A DNA stretch of 64,000 nt, taken from assembly GCF_029855045.1 (NCBI RefSeq), contig NZ_CP123228.1:2356001-2420000 (forward strand), written 5' to 3'. Below, piece by piece: positions 26,182 through 37,092 of the stretch; position 1 is the stretch's first letter, and every line of letters begins with the position of its first letter. A program made the position numbers and the translations under genes. The DNA comes from Piscinibacter sp. XHJ-5. GTDB lineage: Bacteria; Pseudomonadota; Gammaproteobacteria; Burkholderiales; Burkholderiaceae_C. A model generated the notes under the pieces. The model was not told where the DNA came from, did no database searches, and saw only the letters and a list, made by a program, of their open reading frames with translations.

Positions 26182-27414
26182 TCACGCCGTCGCGCCCGCC
26201 ACCCGCGCTGCGGCCGAGTTCGTCCGCGGAAACGTCATGGCGATCCCCGCCGCCGCCAATCCGACCACCAGCGAGCCGAGGTACAGCCAGGCATAGCTGC
26301 CGTACCGGTCGTACAGCCACCCGCCGAGCAGCGGGCCCAGCGCCATGCCCAGGCTCGACAGCATCGAGGCCGCGCCCAGCACCGTGCCGAGGATCCGGGC
26401 GCCGAAAGCTTCGCGGGCCAGGGCTGCGTAAAGCGGCATGACGCCGCCGTACGCGGCACCGAAGACGAAAGCCACCGCGTAGAAGCCTTCGAGTTGTCGC
26501 ACCAGCAGGTAGGACGCGGCAGCGAACGCCTGGATGAGCAGGCCCGCCACGAGCACGCGCTTGGCGCCCAGCCGGTCGGCGGCGATGCCGAACAGCAGCC
26601 GGCCGCCGAGGCCCGCCGCGCCTTCCATGCTGTAGATGGTGACGGCCGAGACCGTCGGCAGGCCGCATCCGATGGCATAGCTCACGGTGTGGAAGATGGG
26701 CCCCGAGTGGGCCGCGCAGCAGGCGAAGAATGCGGCGCCCAGCACGATGAAGGCGCGCGATCGCAATGCCTGCCAAGCCGACGGGCGGGGCTCGCCGTCG
26801 ACGGAACGGGCCGCGCCGGCGGCCGCCCGCGGCGACGAGCGCACGAACCACACGGCGGGCAGCAGCACGAGCCAGGCGCCCAGCCCGATCAGCAACTGCG
26901 CATGGCGCCATCCGTGCAAGGTGACGAGCCAGCCGGCCAAGGGCGCTATGGTCATCGGGGCCACGCCCATGCCGGCCGACACCAGGGCCACGGCCAGACC
27001 CCGATGCTTGTCGAACGACGCGGCGGTGGCCGCGATGACCGGCGCGAAGAAGGCGCCGGCCGCGACGCCGGTCAGCACTCCGAAGCAGAGCTGGAAGGCC
27101 AGCAGGCTGCTGGCCCGGCTGGCGAGCACCGTCGCGAGTCCGAGCAGGACGACACCTGCCAGCACGACTCGGCGCGGACCGTGGCGGTCGCTCAGCGCGC
27201 CCCAACCGAACCCGGCGATGCCCATGCTGAGGAACGCGATCGTCATGGCTGCCGAGATTCCGGCGCGGGACCATCCCGTGTCGGCCCCCATGGGGTTCAG
27301 GAACACCGCCAGCGAGAACACGACGCCGATGGCGACGCAGGTCATCAGCGCGCCGGCGGCGACCAGCGCCCAGTTGCGGTCGGGGGCGAAAGAGGTATCA
27401 AAGCGCGTGGGCAT
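26182..27414 (-). CDS. Major facilitator superfamily transporter
   Basis: A 410-residue membrane protein with twelve hydrophobic segments. The loop 2-3 motif GALSDRHGPRRVVLAG is the MFS signature A. The C-half repeats it as GIAADRLGAKRVLVAG. It belongs to the group annotated as monocarboxylate- or oxalate/formate-type MFS, but the substrate cannot be deduced. The start at 27414 gives a usual length. It is convergent with the LuxR fusion gene and downstream of a repeat-like stretch. Confidence 0.9.
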   Translation of the reverse strand: MPTRFDTSFAPDRNWALVAAGALMTCVAIGVVFSLAVFLNPMGADTGWSRAGISAAMTIAFLSMGIAGFGWGALSDRHGPRRVVLAGVVLLGLATVLASRASSLLAFQLCFGVLTGVAAGAFFAPVIAATAASFDKHRGLAVALVSAGMGVAPMTIAPLAGWLVTLHGWRHAQLLIGLGAWLVLLPAVWFVRSSPRAAAGAARSVDGEPRPSAWQALRSRAFIVLGAAFFACCAAHSGPIFHTVSYAIGCGLPTVSAVTIYSMEGAAGLGGRLLFGIAADRLGAKRVLVAGLLIQAFAAASYLLVRQLEGFYAVAFVFGAAYGGVMPLYAALAREAFGARILGTVLGAASMLSSLGMALGPLLGGWLYDRYGSYAWLYLGSLVVGLAAAGIAMTFPRTNSAAARVAGATA

Positions 27415-27440
27415 GCCGGCGTCCTGGGAAGTGATTCAAG

Positions 27441-27540
27441 CCGATCGAGAGATCGGATCCCCCTCTGCCGCTCTGCGGCAGAGGGTCGGGGCGAGGGCCA
27501 TCGCTCGCTCTCACCCCAGCCCTCTCTCGCGCGCGGCAGA
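27441..27540. repeat. Degenerate interspersed (REP-like) repeat with two hairpins
   Basis: The stretch begins with CCGATC-GAGA-GATCGG (27441-27456), then CCCTCTGCCGC-TCT-GCGGCAGAGGG (27461-27485, perfect 11-bp stem). After it, CTCACCCCAGCCCTCTCTCG appears, and on the other strand a related CCCTCGCCCCGACCCTCTGC, so two units stand head to head. Units of the type CCCTCACCCCGGCCCTCTC are common between genes in this group of bacteria (from memory, not searched). The repeat runs into the 3' end of the gene at 27511 and supplies its last codons. Confidence 0.5.
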
Positions 27541-27849
27541 AGGAGCGGGGGCGGACTCCCAGCGCCCCAGCACGACGGACTCCACCTGCACGGGCGGCTC
27601 GACACACCGCTCGCGGATCCCGGCAAGAAAGGCCTGGAACTCCGGCAACGAGGTCAGCGGATGCTGGGCCGGTGCTTCGTCCACGCTGGCCACGTGCGTG
27701 AAGGTCACGCCGTCGCGGCCGCGCATCGCCTCGTAGCGCAGGCCTGCGGGCTGCTGGCGCTCCAGCGCAGCGAACACCTGGGCGATCAGCGCGGCGTTCT
27801 CGTCGGCGCGTTCGGGGAAGGTCTTGTAGCGGACCACGGTCGTCTTCAT
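27511..27849 (-). CDS. Small hypothetical protein, ferredoxin-fold (ABM-like) possible
   Basis: A 112-residue protein. The N-terminal 95 residues (MKTTVVRYKTFPERADENAAL, a helix with ALIAQVFAALE, then GVTFTHVASVDE and PEFQAFLAGI) have the beta-alpha-beta-beta pattern of dimeric alpha-beta barrel proteins such as antibiotic biosynthesis monooxygenases. The C-terminal tail APAPSAARERGLG is encoded by the adjoining repeat and is probably not original. GAGG stands upstream of the ATG at 27849. It is divergent from the ECF sigma factor gene 118 bases away, and may be under its control. Confidence 0.6.
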   Translation of the reverse strand: MKTTVVRYKTFPERADENAALIAQVFAALERQQPAGLRYEAMRGRDGVTFTHVASVDEAPAQHPLTSLPEFQAFLAGIRERCVEPPVQVESVVLGRWESAPAPSAARERGLG

Positions 27850-27966
27850 GGGTGCCTCGTTCGGATGGATTCGATGCACGAAAGACGGACGGGTCCCGCG
27901 AAAGGATGCGGCGCCTTTTTATTCGTCCCGGCGCATCCTTTGCCCCCGCCCGAACGTCTGCAGCAC

Positions 27967-28854
27967 ATGCTCACCACAATCCACCCCATGGCCGACGCCG
28001 CGTCCGAAGACCTTGCCCAGCTGCTGGCGCGACTGCGGCCGCGCCTGCACCGCTACTGCGCGCGCATGGCGGGCTCGGCGCTCGATGGCGAAGACATCGT
28101 CCAGGAGGCACTGGCCAAGGCGGCCGTGCACTACGACCCGGCAGCGGTCGAGCGGCCGGAAGCGTGGATGTTCCGCGTTGCGCACAACGCCACCATGGAC
28201 TTCCTGCGCCGCAGAACGCTCGAGCGCGGACTGTTCGTCGAGGCCGATGACACGGACAGTGCGCCTGCCGAGCCGGCCGTCGATCCGGTTGCGGCGGCCG
28301 AGGCCACCGGCGCGGCGCTCACCACCTTCATGCACCTGCCTGCGGCGCAGCGCAGCGCCGTGATCCTGGCCGACGTGCTGGACCATGCGCTCCAGGAGAT
28401 CGCCGACCTGCTGGACACCACCGTGCCGGCGGTGAAGGCGGCCTTGCATCGCGGCCGCACGCGGCTGCGCGAGCTGGGCAGGCAGGCCGTGACAGCGGCG
28501 CCACCGGCGCTGTCGGCAGAGGAGCGCGCACTGGCCCGGTTGTACGCCCAGCGCTTCAACGCCCGCGACTTCGACGGCCTGCGCGCCTTGCTGGCCGAGG
28601 ACGTCAGACTTCAGCTGGCCGGCCGCTTGAACCTCGAGGGGAAGGACGAGGTCTCGGTGTACTTCGGCAACTACGCGAGGCTGCACGGCCTGGAGGCGGT
28701 GCCCTCCGTGATCGAGGGCGCGAGCGGGCTGTGGATCCGCGAAGCAGGCGCGGCCGAGCCCGCCTACGCCATCGTGCTGGAGTGGCGCGACGGTCAGCTG
28801 GCGGTGATCCGCGACTACCGGTACGCGCGCTACGTGAGCGACCTGCTGCGCTAG
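27967..28854 (+). CDS. ECF sigma factor with SnoaL-like C-terminal domain (ECF41/ECF56-like)
   Basis: About 295 residues. Region 2 of a sigma-70 factor is seen in LHRYCARMAGSALDGEDIVQ and EAWMFRVAHNATMDFLRR; region 4 in LPAAQRSAVILADVLDHALQ, EIADLLDTTVPAVKAALHRG and TRLREL. After a linker, residues about 185-295 form a SnoaL/NTF2-like domain (ARLYAQRFNARDFDGLRALL and later IVLEWRDGQLAVIRDYRYARY). ECF sigma factors with this tail are known to be self-regulated by the extension rather than by a separate anti-sigma factor. Start choice is open between 27967 and 27988; neither has a clear ribosome-binding site. Confidence 0.85.
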   Translation: MLTTIHPMADAASEDLAQLLARLRPRLHRYCARMAGSALDGEDIVQEALAKAAVHYDPAAVERPEAWMFRVAHNATMDFLRRRTLERGLFVEADDTDSAPAEPAVDPVAAAEATGAALTTFMHLPAAQRSAVILADVLDHALQEIADLLDTTVPAVKAALHRGRTRLRELGRQAVTAAPPALSAEERALARLYAQRFNARDFDGLRALLAEDVRLQLAGRLNLEGKDEVSVYFGNYARLHGLEAVPSVIEGASGLWIREAGAAEPAYAIVLEWRDGQLAVIRDYRYARYVSDLLR

Positions 28855-29150
28855 GCCGACCTGCTGCCCTCGACGGTCGGCGTCTCGTCGTAAGGACGAC
28901 CGCCCGGACGCAGCGCGCTGTGCTCGCGCTGCGAGCGCGACAGCGGATAGAACATCAGGTCCACCCAGTGCTCGTCGCCGAAGACCTTGTCGTCCTGCAG
29001 GCCGACGGCGCCCGGGTAGCGGCGCGTGATGTGGGCGGTGCCGAACAGCACGTCCCAGAAGAACAACAGGTTGCCGAAGTTGCCCTTGTAGTGGCCGATG
29101 CCGTCGGCGTCGGTCAGGGCGTGATGCGCCCAGTGCGTGGCGGAGGTCGA
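28851..29150 (-). pseudogene. Truncated sterol desaturase / fatty acid hydroxylase (C-terminal remnant)
   Basis: The frame encodes only the end of a membrane desaturase: THWAHHALTDADGIGHYKGN, then GNLLFFWDVLFGTAHITRRY and the family-like end SQREHSALRPGGRPYDETP. The HWAHH-type His box is present, but the earlier membrane helices and other His boxes are absent. The only upstream ATG (29178-29180) lies inside what looks like the terminator of the neighbouring gene, so it is not a natural start. The stop codon overlaps the stop of the convergent sigma factor gene by two bases. A deletion that removed the 5' two-thirds is the simplest explanation. Confidence 0.7.
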
Positions 29151-29190
29151 AAAAAAAGCAAGGCGCGCCGGCCCGTTCATCCCTCGGGCC
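29150..29190 (-). terminator. Possible intrinsic terminator after the gene at 29215
   Basis: On the minus strand GGCCCG-(nine bases)-CGGGCC is followed, after twelve bases, by eight consecutive T (plus-strand A-run 29150-29157). The gap between stem and T-run is longer than ideal. It follows the stop of the gene at 29215 by about 24 bases. Confidence 0.45.
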
Positions 29191-29214
29191 GGGCGCAGCC
29201 TGCGCGGTCCGGAC

Positions 29215-29880
29215 TCACAGCCTGGGGCCGCGCGGCAGGCCGGCTTCGTCGTAGGCGCTGCGATGCCGGCGCCAGGCCCAGAACCAGCCGGCGAGCGGAA
29301 GCAGCAGCACCGCCGCGATCCAGGGCCAGGACGCGCCCATGACGTCGACGGCGCGGCGCGGCAGCGAGACCGGGGCCGCGCTGCGCTCGATGGCGAGCAT
29401 CGGTTCCGCTTGCTTGGGGGCCGGTTCCGCGACGCGCGCCGGATCGACCTGGCTGGTGCGAGCCGCCACGGGAATAACCGCCGAGGCGACAGGCACCGAT
29501 GCGGCCGCTGCGGTCGCTGCCACCGGCGGGACGACGGCCAGCCGATCCGCCACGGGGGCCGGTCGCTGCAGCGCCGTGCTCGCGCCGGCCGATGCCCCCG
29601 CAGCGCCCCAGCGGCGGTAGACGATCTTCACCGCGCCGCCTTCGCAGGTGCCGATCACCTTCGCCCCGGCGGGCGTCGGCGTGCCGGCCGGCGCCAGGTC
29701 GAGGCTGTACCCGCGCACGCCGCCGGCTTCGAGGCGCGCGGCCAGCGCGCCCTTGAACGAGTCGCACGAGCTGCCTTGCGCGCGTGCGACGCCGGCGTGC
29801 AGCATCGACGCCGCGACCAGCAGTGCGAGCGCACCGCACGCGGCGGTGCCTGCAAGGCGAGTTCCTGCCCGAGCGCCCAT
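29215..29880 (-). CDS. Exported hypothetical protein with C-terminal membrane anchor
   Basis: A 221-residue protein: signal peptide (about 1-34, ending VARAQ), a folded part (about 36-90) with two Cys (SSCDSFKGALAARLEAGGVR and GTCEGGAVKIVYRRW) that look disulphide-bonded, an Ala/Val/Pro-rich linker, and a C-terminal hydrophobic helix ASWPWIAAVLLLPLAGWFWA followed by a basic stop-transfer end. It resembles the DUF1161 type of small periplasmic proteins in its front half (tentative). GGGAGGG precedes the ATG at 29880. It is divergent from the MBL-fold gene at 29993. Confidence 0.65.
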   Translation of the reverse strand: MGARAGTRLAGTAACGALALLVAASMLHAGVARAQGSSCDSFKGALAARLEAGGVRGYSLDLAPAGTPTPAGAKVIGTCEGGAVKIVYRRWGAAGASAGASTALQRPAPVADRLAVVPPVAATAAAASVPVASAVIPVAARTSQVDPARVAEPAPKQAEPMLAIERSAAPVSLPRRAVDVMGASWPWIAAVLLLPLAGWFWAWRRHRSAYDEAGLPRGPRL

Positions 29881-29992
29881 GTGTCCCTCCCTGTCTCCGT
29901 GCGCGATTGTCGCAAGCTGCCCGGGAGGGCAGTGCGAATCAGCGAGCGCTGCCTGCAAAATCCGCCACACCTTCGCTGCTCGCCGATCACCC

Positions 29993-30952
29993 ATGTCGCT
30001 GATGCATACCGCCGCACGTGCCTTCGCCGCCCTCGTGCTCTGCCTCGCCGTCGGCTCGTCGAAGGCCGCCGAACCGCTTGCCGACAGCCCCGGCTGGTAC
30101 CGCATGACGCTGGGCCGCTTCACGGTGACGGCGCTGTGGGACGGCACGCTGGACATGCCCGTCGACCAGGTGTTCGCCCGACCCGGCGCACAGCGGCTCA
30201 AGGCGCTGCTGGCGCGCGCCTATCTGTCGCCGACGGTGCCGCTGTCGGTGAACGCCTTCGTGGTCGACACGGGACAGCGCGTCGTCATGATCGACACCGG
30301 CACCGGTGCGTCGCGCATGTTCGGCAACGGGCTCGGCAAGGTGCAGGCGCAGCTGCGCGCGTCCGGCTACACGCCGGAGCAGATCGACGAGATCTACATC
30401 ACCCACATGCACACCGATCACGTCGGCGGCCTGACGGTCGACGGCCGCGCCGTGTATCCGCGCGCGGTGGTGCGTGCCGACGCGCGCGAGGCCGGCCACT
30501 ACCTGAGCCCGCAGAAGCGCGCGGCCGCATCCGACGACAAGGAAGATTTCGACAGCGCGATCGCCATGCTCGAGCCCTACGTGCAGAGCGGGCGCTGGCG
30601 GCCCTTCGACGGCGGCACCGAGCTCGTCGCCGGTGTGCGCGCGCTGCCCGCGCCGGGTCACACCCCGGGGCACACGGCCTACGTGGTCGAGAGCGACGAC
30701 GAGAAGCTCATCCTGTGGGGCGACCTGATGCATGTGGCGGCGGTGCAGTTCCCGCTGCCCTCGGCCACCGTCTCGTTCGATGCCGTGCAGTCGCAATCGG
30801 CCGCCCATCGCGCGCGCATCTTCCGCGAGGCGGCCCGCGACGGGGCCTGGATCGCAGCGGCGCATGTGGGCTTCCCGGGGATCGGGAAGCTGCGCGCCGA
30901 GGCCGTCGGCGGATATGGCTGGATCCCGATCTCGATGGTGCGGGGTCGCTGA
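29993..30952 (+). CDS. Exported MBL-fold metallo-hydrolase
   Basis: A 319-residue protein with a signal peptide (MSLMHTAARAFAALVLCLAV, cleavage near SSKA-AEP). The metallo-beta-lactamase fold motif THMHTDHVGG is present, with the other metal ligands in PAPGHTPGHTAYVV (His), WGDLMH (Asp) and AAHVGFPG (His). The sequence resembles periplasmic lactonase-like or quinolone-dioxygenase-like MBL proteins. Substrate unknown. It lies upstream of the alcohol-oxidation island, but a 248-base gap with its own sigma-54 promoter separates it from the aldehyde dehydrogenase. Confidence 0.86.
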   Translation: MSLMHTAARAFAALVLCLAVGSSKAAEPLADSPGWYRMTLGRFTVTALWDGTLDMPVDQVFARPGAQRLKALLARAYLSPTVPLSVNAFVVDTGQRVVMIDTGTGASRMFGNGLGKVQAQLRASGYTPEQIDEIYITHMHTDHVGGLTVDGRAVYPRAVVRADAREAGHYLSPQKRAAASDDKEDFDSAIAMLEPYVQSGRWRPFDGGTELVAGVRALPAPGHTPGHTAYVVESDDEKLILWGDLMHVAAVQFPLPSATVSFDAVQSQSAAHRARIFREAARDGAWIAAAHVGFPGIGKLRAEAVGGYGWIPISMVRGR

Positions 30953-31097
30953 GCGCGCCTTCGTGTCCGCGCACTGTCCCACTGCGGGACGCATCGCCCT
31001 GGCGCACTGCTCCAGCGGGAGTCTTGCCCCGCCTTGCGATTCGGGTGTACCCGCGCCCGATGTGAGGATCGTTGTCGTTTCGGGCCGTTGACGGGCC

Positions 31098-31112
31098 TGG
31101 CACGCGGTTCGC
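31098..31112 (+). promoter_or_regulatory. Sigma-54 (-24/-12) promoter for the aldehyde dehydrogenase gene
   Basis: TGGCAC, five bases, TCGC; preceded by C and followed by G. The consensus is TGGCAC-N5-TTGC, so there is one mismatch. The GG and GC elements stand 12 bases apart as required. The start codon is 89 bases downstream of the element. A GTCCC-N5-GGGAC dyad about 120 bases further upstream may be an activator site. Confidence 0.68.
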
Positions 31113-31200
31113 GAAGCATTGCGCGGCGCCCGCGCCCCTTCGCAACGCTCCGGTCCGGCGCCTTCACTTGGCCGGGGCATGCTCATCAATGGAGACTTGC

Positions 31201-32721
<1,521 letters not shown>

Positions 32722-32748
32722 ACCACCCCCCGCTCTTCGGAGCTTCGC

Positions 32749-32783
32749 ACGCCGGCGGCCTTCGGGCCGGCCGGCGTCTTTTT
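32749..32783 (+). terminator. Intrinsic terminator/attenuator between aldehyde dehydrogenase and DUF779
   Basis: ACGCCGGCGGCC, TTCG loop, GGCCGGCCGGCGT, then CTTTTTC. Stable GC-rich stem with one bulge and a five-T run. It sits between two genes that are usually functionally linked, so it may lower rather than abolish expression of the downstream gene. Confidence 0.8.
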
Positions 32784-32797
32784 CGAAAGGGCATCCG

Positions 32798-33193
32798 ATG
32801 ACGACCTCTGCACGCTCGTCCGTGGCGCAGGTGGTGGCCACCGAAGCGGCGCTGGCGCTGATCGAGCGGCTGGCCGCGCGACATGGTCCGCTGATGTTCC
32901 ACCAGTCCGGCGGCTGCTGCGACGGCAGCGCGCCGATGTGCTATCCGCTCGGCGATTTCCAGGTGGGCGACGGCGACCGCCTGCTGGGCGAGATCGGCGG
33001 CATGCCGTTCTACATCAGCGCATCGCAGTACGAGTACTGGTGCCACACGCAGCTGATCATCGACGTGGTGGCAGGGCGGGGCGGGATGTTCTCCCTGGAG
33101 GGGCCGACGGGGTCGCGCTTCCTCACGCGGTCGCGGCTGTACGACGAGGGCGAGTGGCAGTGTCTCGTCGAGCGGGGCCTGGTGGCTCGTTGA
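32798..33193 (+). CDS. DUF779 family protein
   Basis: A 131-residue DUF779 protein, recognised from MFHQSGGCCDGSAPMCYPLG and FYISASQYEYWCHTQLIIDV. Members are regularly encoded next to AldB/ExaC-type aldehyde dehydrogenases, as here, and their role is unknown; the conserved CC and further Cys suggest a metal or redox site. AAAGGG stands upstream of the ATG. The strong hairpin before it implies separate or reduced expression. Confidence 0.9.
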   Translation: MTTSARSSVAQVVATEAALALIERLAARHGPLMFHQSGGCCDGSAPMCYPLGDFQVGDGDRLLGEIGGMPFYISASQYEYWCHTQLIIDVVAGRGGMFSLEGPTGSRFLTRSRLYDEGEWQCLVERGLVAR

Positions 33194-33224
33194 CGCCGGC
33201 AACCTCTCGATCGCCGGCACGCTG

Positions 33225-34049
33225 CTACAAGCGCCAGGGCACGCCGGCGCTCTGGAACATCGCGGCGAGCTGACCCGACCCCTGCAAGGACTGCATGGCG
33301 CGTTGCAGCGCCTCGGCCAGGTCGACCGCGTCTTTCTTGACGGCGCAGCCGATGGCCCAGCCCTCGCTCGGCGCGCGGGGCGCGGGCAGCGGCTCGATGG
33401 CGAAGCGCGCATCGGCGCCGAGCACGGACTCCAGCTCCGACGCGAGGCCGGCGGCCGCGACGACCTCGCCTTGCCGCAGCGCACGCGCAGCGGCGACACC
33501 GTCCGGCCAGTGCGTGAGCAGCGTGTCGCGCAGCGCACCGCCGTCGGCACCGATGAGCAGCCATCCGGCCAGCGACTGTCCGGCCACCGCCACCGGTCGG
33601 CCTCGCAGCGCGGCCAGCGAATCGAGCACCGGCAGCGCATCGAGCCGGCGGGCGATCGCGACCTTCTCGCGGTAGTACGGCGCCAGCACGCGCACGCGCG
33701 GATTGGCGTCCATCAGGGCGCGCTCCACCGGCACGTGCATCAGCACGTCGGCCGGGCCCCAGCCGAGGTAGTGGCCGCGCCAGACGACATGGCGCAGGTC
33801 GTCGGCCACGCTCTCGTCGGCATGGAAGGGCAGCAGCGAGACGCCGACCTCGAGCTGCGCGGCCAGCGCGCGCGCGAGCTGCACGTCGATGCCCTCGCCC
33901 TTCACGTGGAAGGGCGGCATGTCGTGATACAGCCCGACGACCAGGCTGCCGCGCTGGCGCACGCGCGCCAGCCCCGACAGCGCCTCGGCGCGCGAGGCGG
34001 GGGCGGCGACGGCGGCAGCGAGTGCCGCGAGGCACAGGCGGCGCTTCAC
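33225..34049 (-). CDS. Quinoprotein dehydrogenase-associated substrate-binding protein
   Basis: A 274-residue periplasmic protein of the amino-acid-binding (SBP_bac_3) fold, with a signal peptide (to about SRA-EAL). Segments such as RQRGSLVVGLYHDMPPFHVK, GIDVQLARALAAQL and EGWAIGCAVKKDAVDLAEAL fit the subfamily found beside PQQ alcohol dehydrogenases and their cytochromes; MxaJ is the best-known relative. It starts with GTG at 34047-34049 overlapping the stop of the cytochrome gene (GTGA), so the two are translationally coupled. In methanol dehydrogenase systems MxaJ helps assembly or maturation; the same may hold here. Confidence 0.85.
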   Translation of the reverse strand: MKRRLCLAALAAAVAAPASRAEALSGLARVRQRGSLVVGLYHDMPPFHVKGEGIDVQLARALAAQLEVGVSLLPFHADESVADDLRHVVWRGHYLGWGPADVLMHVPVERALMDANPRVRVLAPYYREKVAIARRLDALPVLDSLAALRGRPVAVAGQSLAGWLLIGADGGALRDTLLTHWPDGVAAARALRQGEVVAAAGLASELESVLGADARFAIEPLPAPRAPSEGWAIGCAVKKDAVDLAEALQRAMQSLQGSGQLAAMFQSAGVPWRL

Positions 34050-34540
34050 AGCGGCTTCTCGCGGCGGGTCTCGAGGTAGGCCTTGATCGCCCACACCGCC
34101 TCCTGGTTGAGCGTGCCCTCGAACGGCGGCATGTACACCGCGCCATTGCGCGTGCGGCCGCGACGCACCGTGGTGACGAAGAAGTTGTCCATCTCCTTCA
34201 CGCACGCCTGCTTCTTCTTCTCGTCCTTCAGCGAGGCGCATTCGTTGTCGAGCTTGCGCAGGTCCGGCGCGATGCCGCCGGAGATGGCCTCCAGGCCGTG
34301 ACAGCGCGCGCAGTTCTGGTTGAACGCCGAGCTGCCGATCCGGATCGCATCGCCGTTCTGGCGATACGGGTTCTGATCGCGCCACTGCTCGCCGAGCGCC
34401 GGCAGCGCCTTGGTGTCGACGGCCTGCGGCGTCACGTCGCCGTGGGCCATGGCAGCAGGGGTGATCAGCAGGCCGGCGAGCAGCGCGGCGAGTCGATTCA
34501 CGGCAGCCGCACGGCGCGGCGCAAGGTCAGGTCTCCTCAT
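34046..34540 (-). CDS. pedF: Cytochrome c-550, PedF type
   Basis: A 164-residue periplasmic cytochrome c with a signal peptide (cleavage near AMA-HGDV) and one haem motif, CARCH at 77-81, with a likely axial Met in YMPPFEGTL. The segments PYRQNGDAIRIGSSAFNQNC and YLETRREKPL match the cytochrome c-550 associated with quinoprotein ethanol dehydrogenases. It would accept electrons from the PQQ enzyme and pass them to the oxidase. The start at 34540 follows GGAGA; an in-frame ATG four codons earlier is less well placed. A sigma-54 promoter stands about 45 bases upstream. Confidence 0.87.
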   Translation of the reverse strand: MRRPDLAPRRAAAVNRLAALLAGLLITPAAMAHGDVTPQAVDTKALPALGEQWRDQNPYRQNGDAIRIGSSAFNQNCARCHGLEAISGGIAPDLRKLDNECASLKDEKKKQACVKEMDNFFVTTVRRGRTRNGAVYMPPFEGTLNQEAVWAIKAYLETRREKPL

Positions 34541-34584
34541 CTCGGTCTCCATCGAAGTCAGGGGTTGCGGGACCCTGCCCAACT

Positions 34585-34599
34585 GCAAGCGATATGCCA
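34585..34599 (-). promoter_or_regulatory. Sigma-54 (-24/-12) promoter for the cytochrome c operon
   Basis: On the minus strand TGGCAT, ATCGC, TTGC: one mismatch to TGGCAC-N5-TTGC, with GG and GC twelve bases apart. The five-base spacer ATCGC is identical to that of the alcohol dehydrogenase promoter at 41530. The expected transcription start is about 33 bases before the ATG at 34540. Confidence 0.68.
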
Positions 34600-34686
34600 C
34601 GCGTCGATAGGCTCCGGGACTCGGTGCAGTCACCGACGAAAGCGTTTTCGCCGGTGCCCGATTGCTCCACCTTGACACAGTGCTGC

Positions 34687-34702
34687 GTTGACGAATGTCA
34701 AC
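34687..34702. promoter_or_regulatory. 16-bp palindrome in the cytochrome/activator intergenic region
   Basis: GTTGAC-GAAT-GTCAAC, perfectly symmetrical. It lies 67 bases before the activator gene and about 90 bases upstream of the cytochrome sigma-54 promoter. It could be the binding site of the activator itself or of a CRP/FNR-family protein (TTGAC-N4-GTCAA type). The choice cannot be made from sequence. Confidence 0.5.
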
Positions 34703-34768
34703 CCGGAGTCAGATGTCACAGGGAAACTGCGCTGCACAGGTTCCAGGCCGGGACCTAGGATCAAGCCC

Positions 34769-36778
<2,010 letters not shown>

Positions 36779-36930
36779 TCGAGATCTCTTTCTCCCGCTC
36801 GCCAGGAGAGGAAGTGTTCGCACCGAATGTGCCACCGCGCTGCGTCGCACTGCTCCCTGATGACACACCAGGTCCACTGCGGCCGATCATCCGCGCGGGT
36901 TAGCACGCGTTTTCCACGGTCTGTCGCACC

Positions 36931-36944
36931 GGCACACCTCTTGC
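36931..36944 (+). promoter_or_regulatory. Sigma-54 (-24/-12) promoter for pqqA
   Basis: GGCAC, five bases (ACCTC), TTGC, with C instead of T before GGCAC: one mismatch to TGGCAC-N5-TTGC. GG at 36931 and GC at 36943 are twelve bases apart. Transcription would start near 36955, about 45 bases before pqqA. Confidence 0.7.
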
Positions 36945-36998
36945 GGTGATGCACTCGCCGAATCCCCGGCGATGCACGCACCCTCGAGGAGACACACC

Positions 36999-37073
36999 AT
37001 GACCTGGACCACCCCCCAATACCAGAACCTGCGCTTCGGGTTCGAGATCACGCTGTACATCTCGGCCCGCTGA
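36999..37073 (+). CDS. pqqA: PqqA, precursor peptide of pyrroloquinoline quinone
   Basis: A 24-residue peptide, MTWTTPQYQNLRFGFEITLY followed by ISAR. Glu16 and Tyr20 form the ExxxY motif whose side chains are cross-linked by PqqE and become the PQQ skeleton. GAGGAGA lies seven bases upstream of the ATG. The length is typical of PqqA (22-29). pqqB follows 19 bases downstream. A sigma-54 promoter stands in front, so PQQ synthesis appears to be switched on together with the alcohol dehydrogenase. Confidence 0.95.
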   Translation: MTWTTPQYQNLRFGFEITLYISAR

Positions 37074-37092
37074 ACGGCGCCGCGCCCGCGCC

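Noticed and set aside
27967-27990. A definite start for the ECF sigma factor
   Set aside because: ATGs at 27967 and 27988 are both in frame and neither has a clear ribosome-binding site, so the choice was left open.
28851-29180. The desaturase frame as a short functional gene starting at 29180
   Set aside because: The start lies in a hairpin next to a T8 run, the membrane helices and other His boxes are missing, and the first residues do not resemble the family.
33225-34049. The binding protein as part of an ABC amino-acid transporter
   Set aside because: No ABC permease or ATPase gene is nearby; overlap with the cytochrome gene and the island context fit the quinoprotein-associated subfamily.
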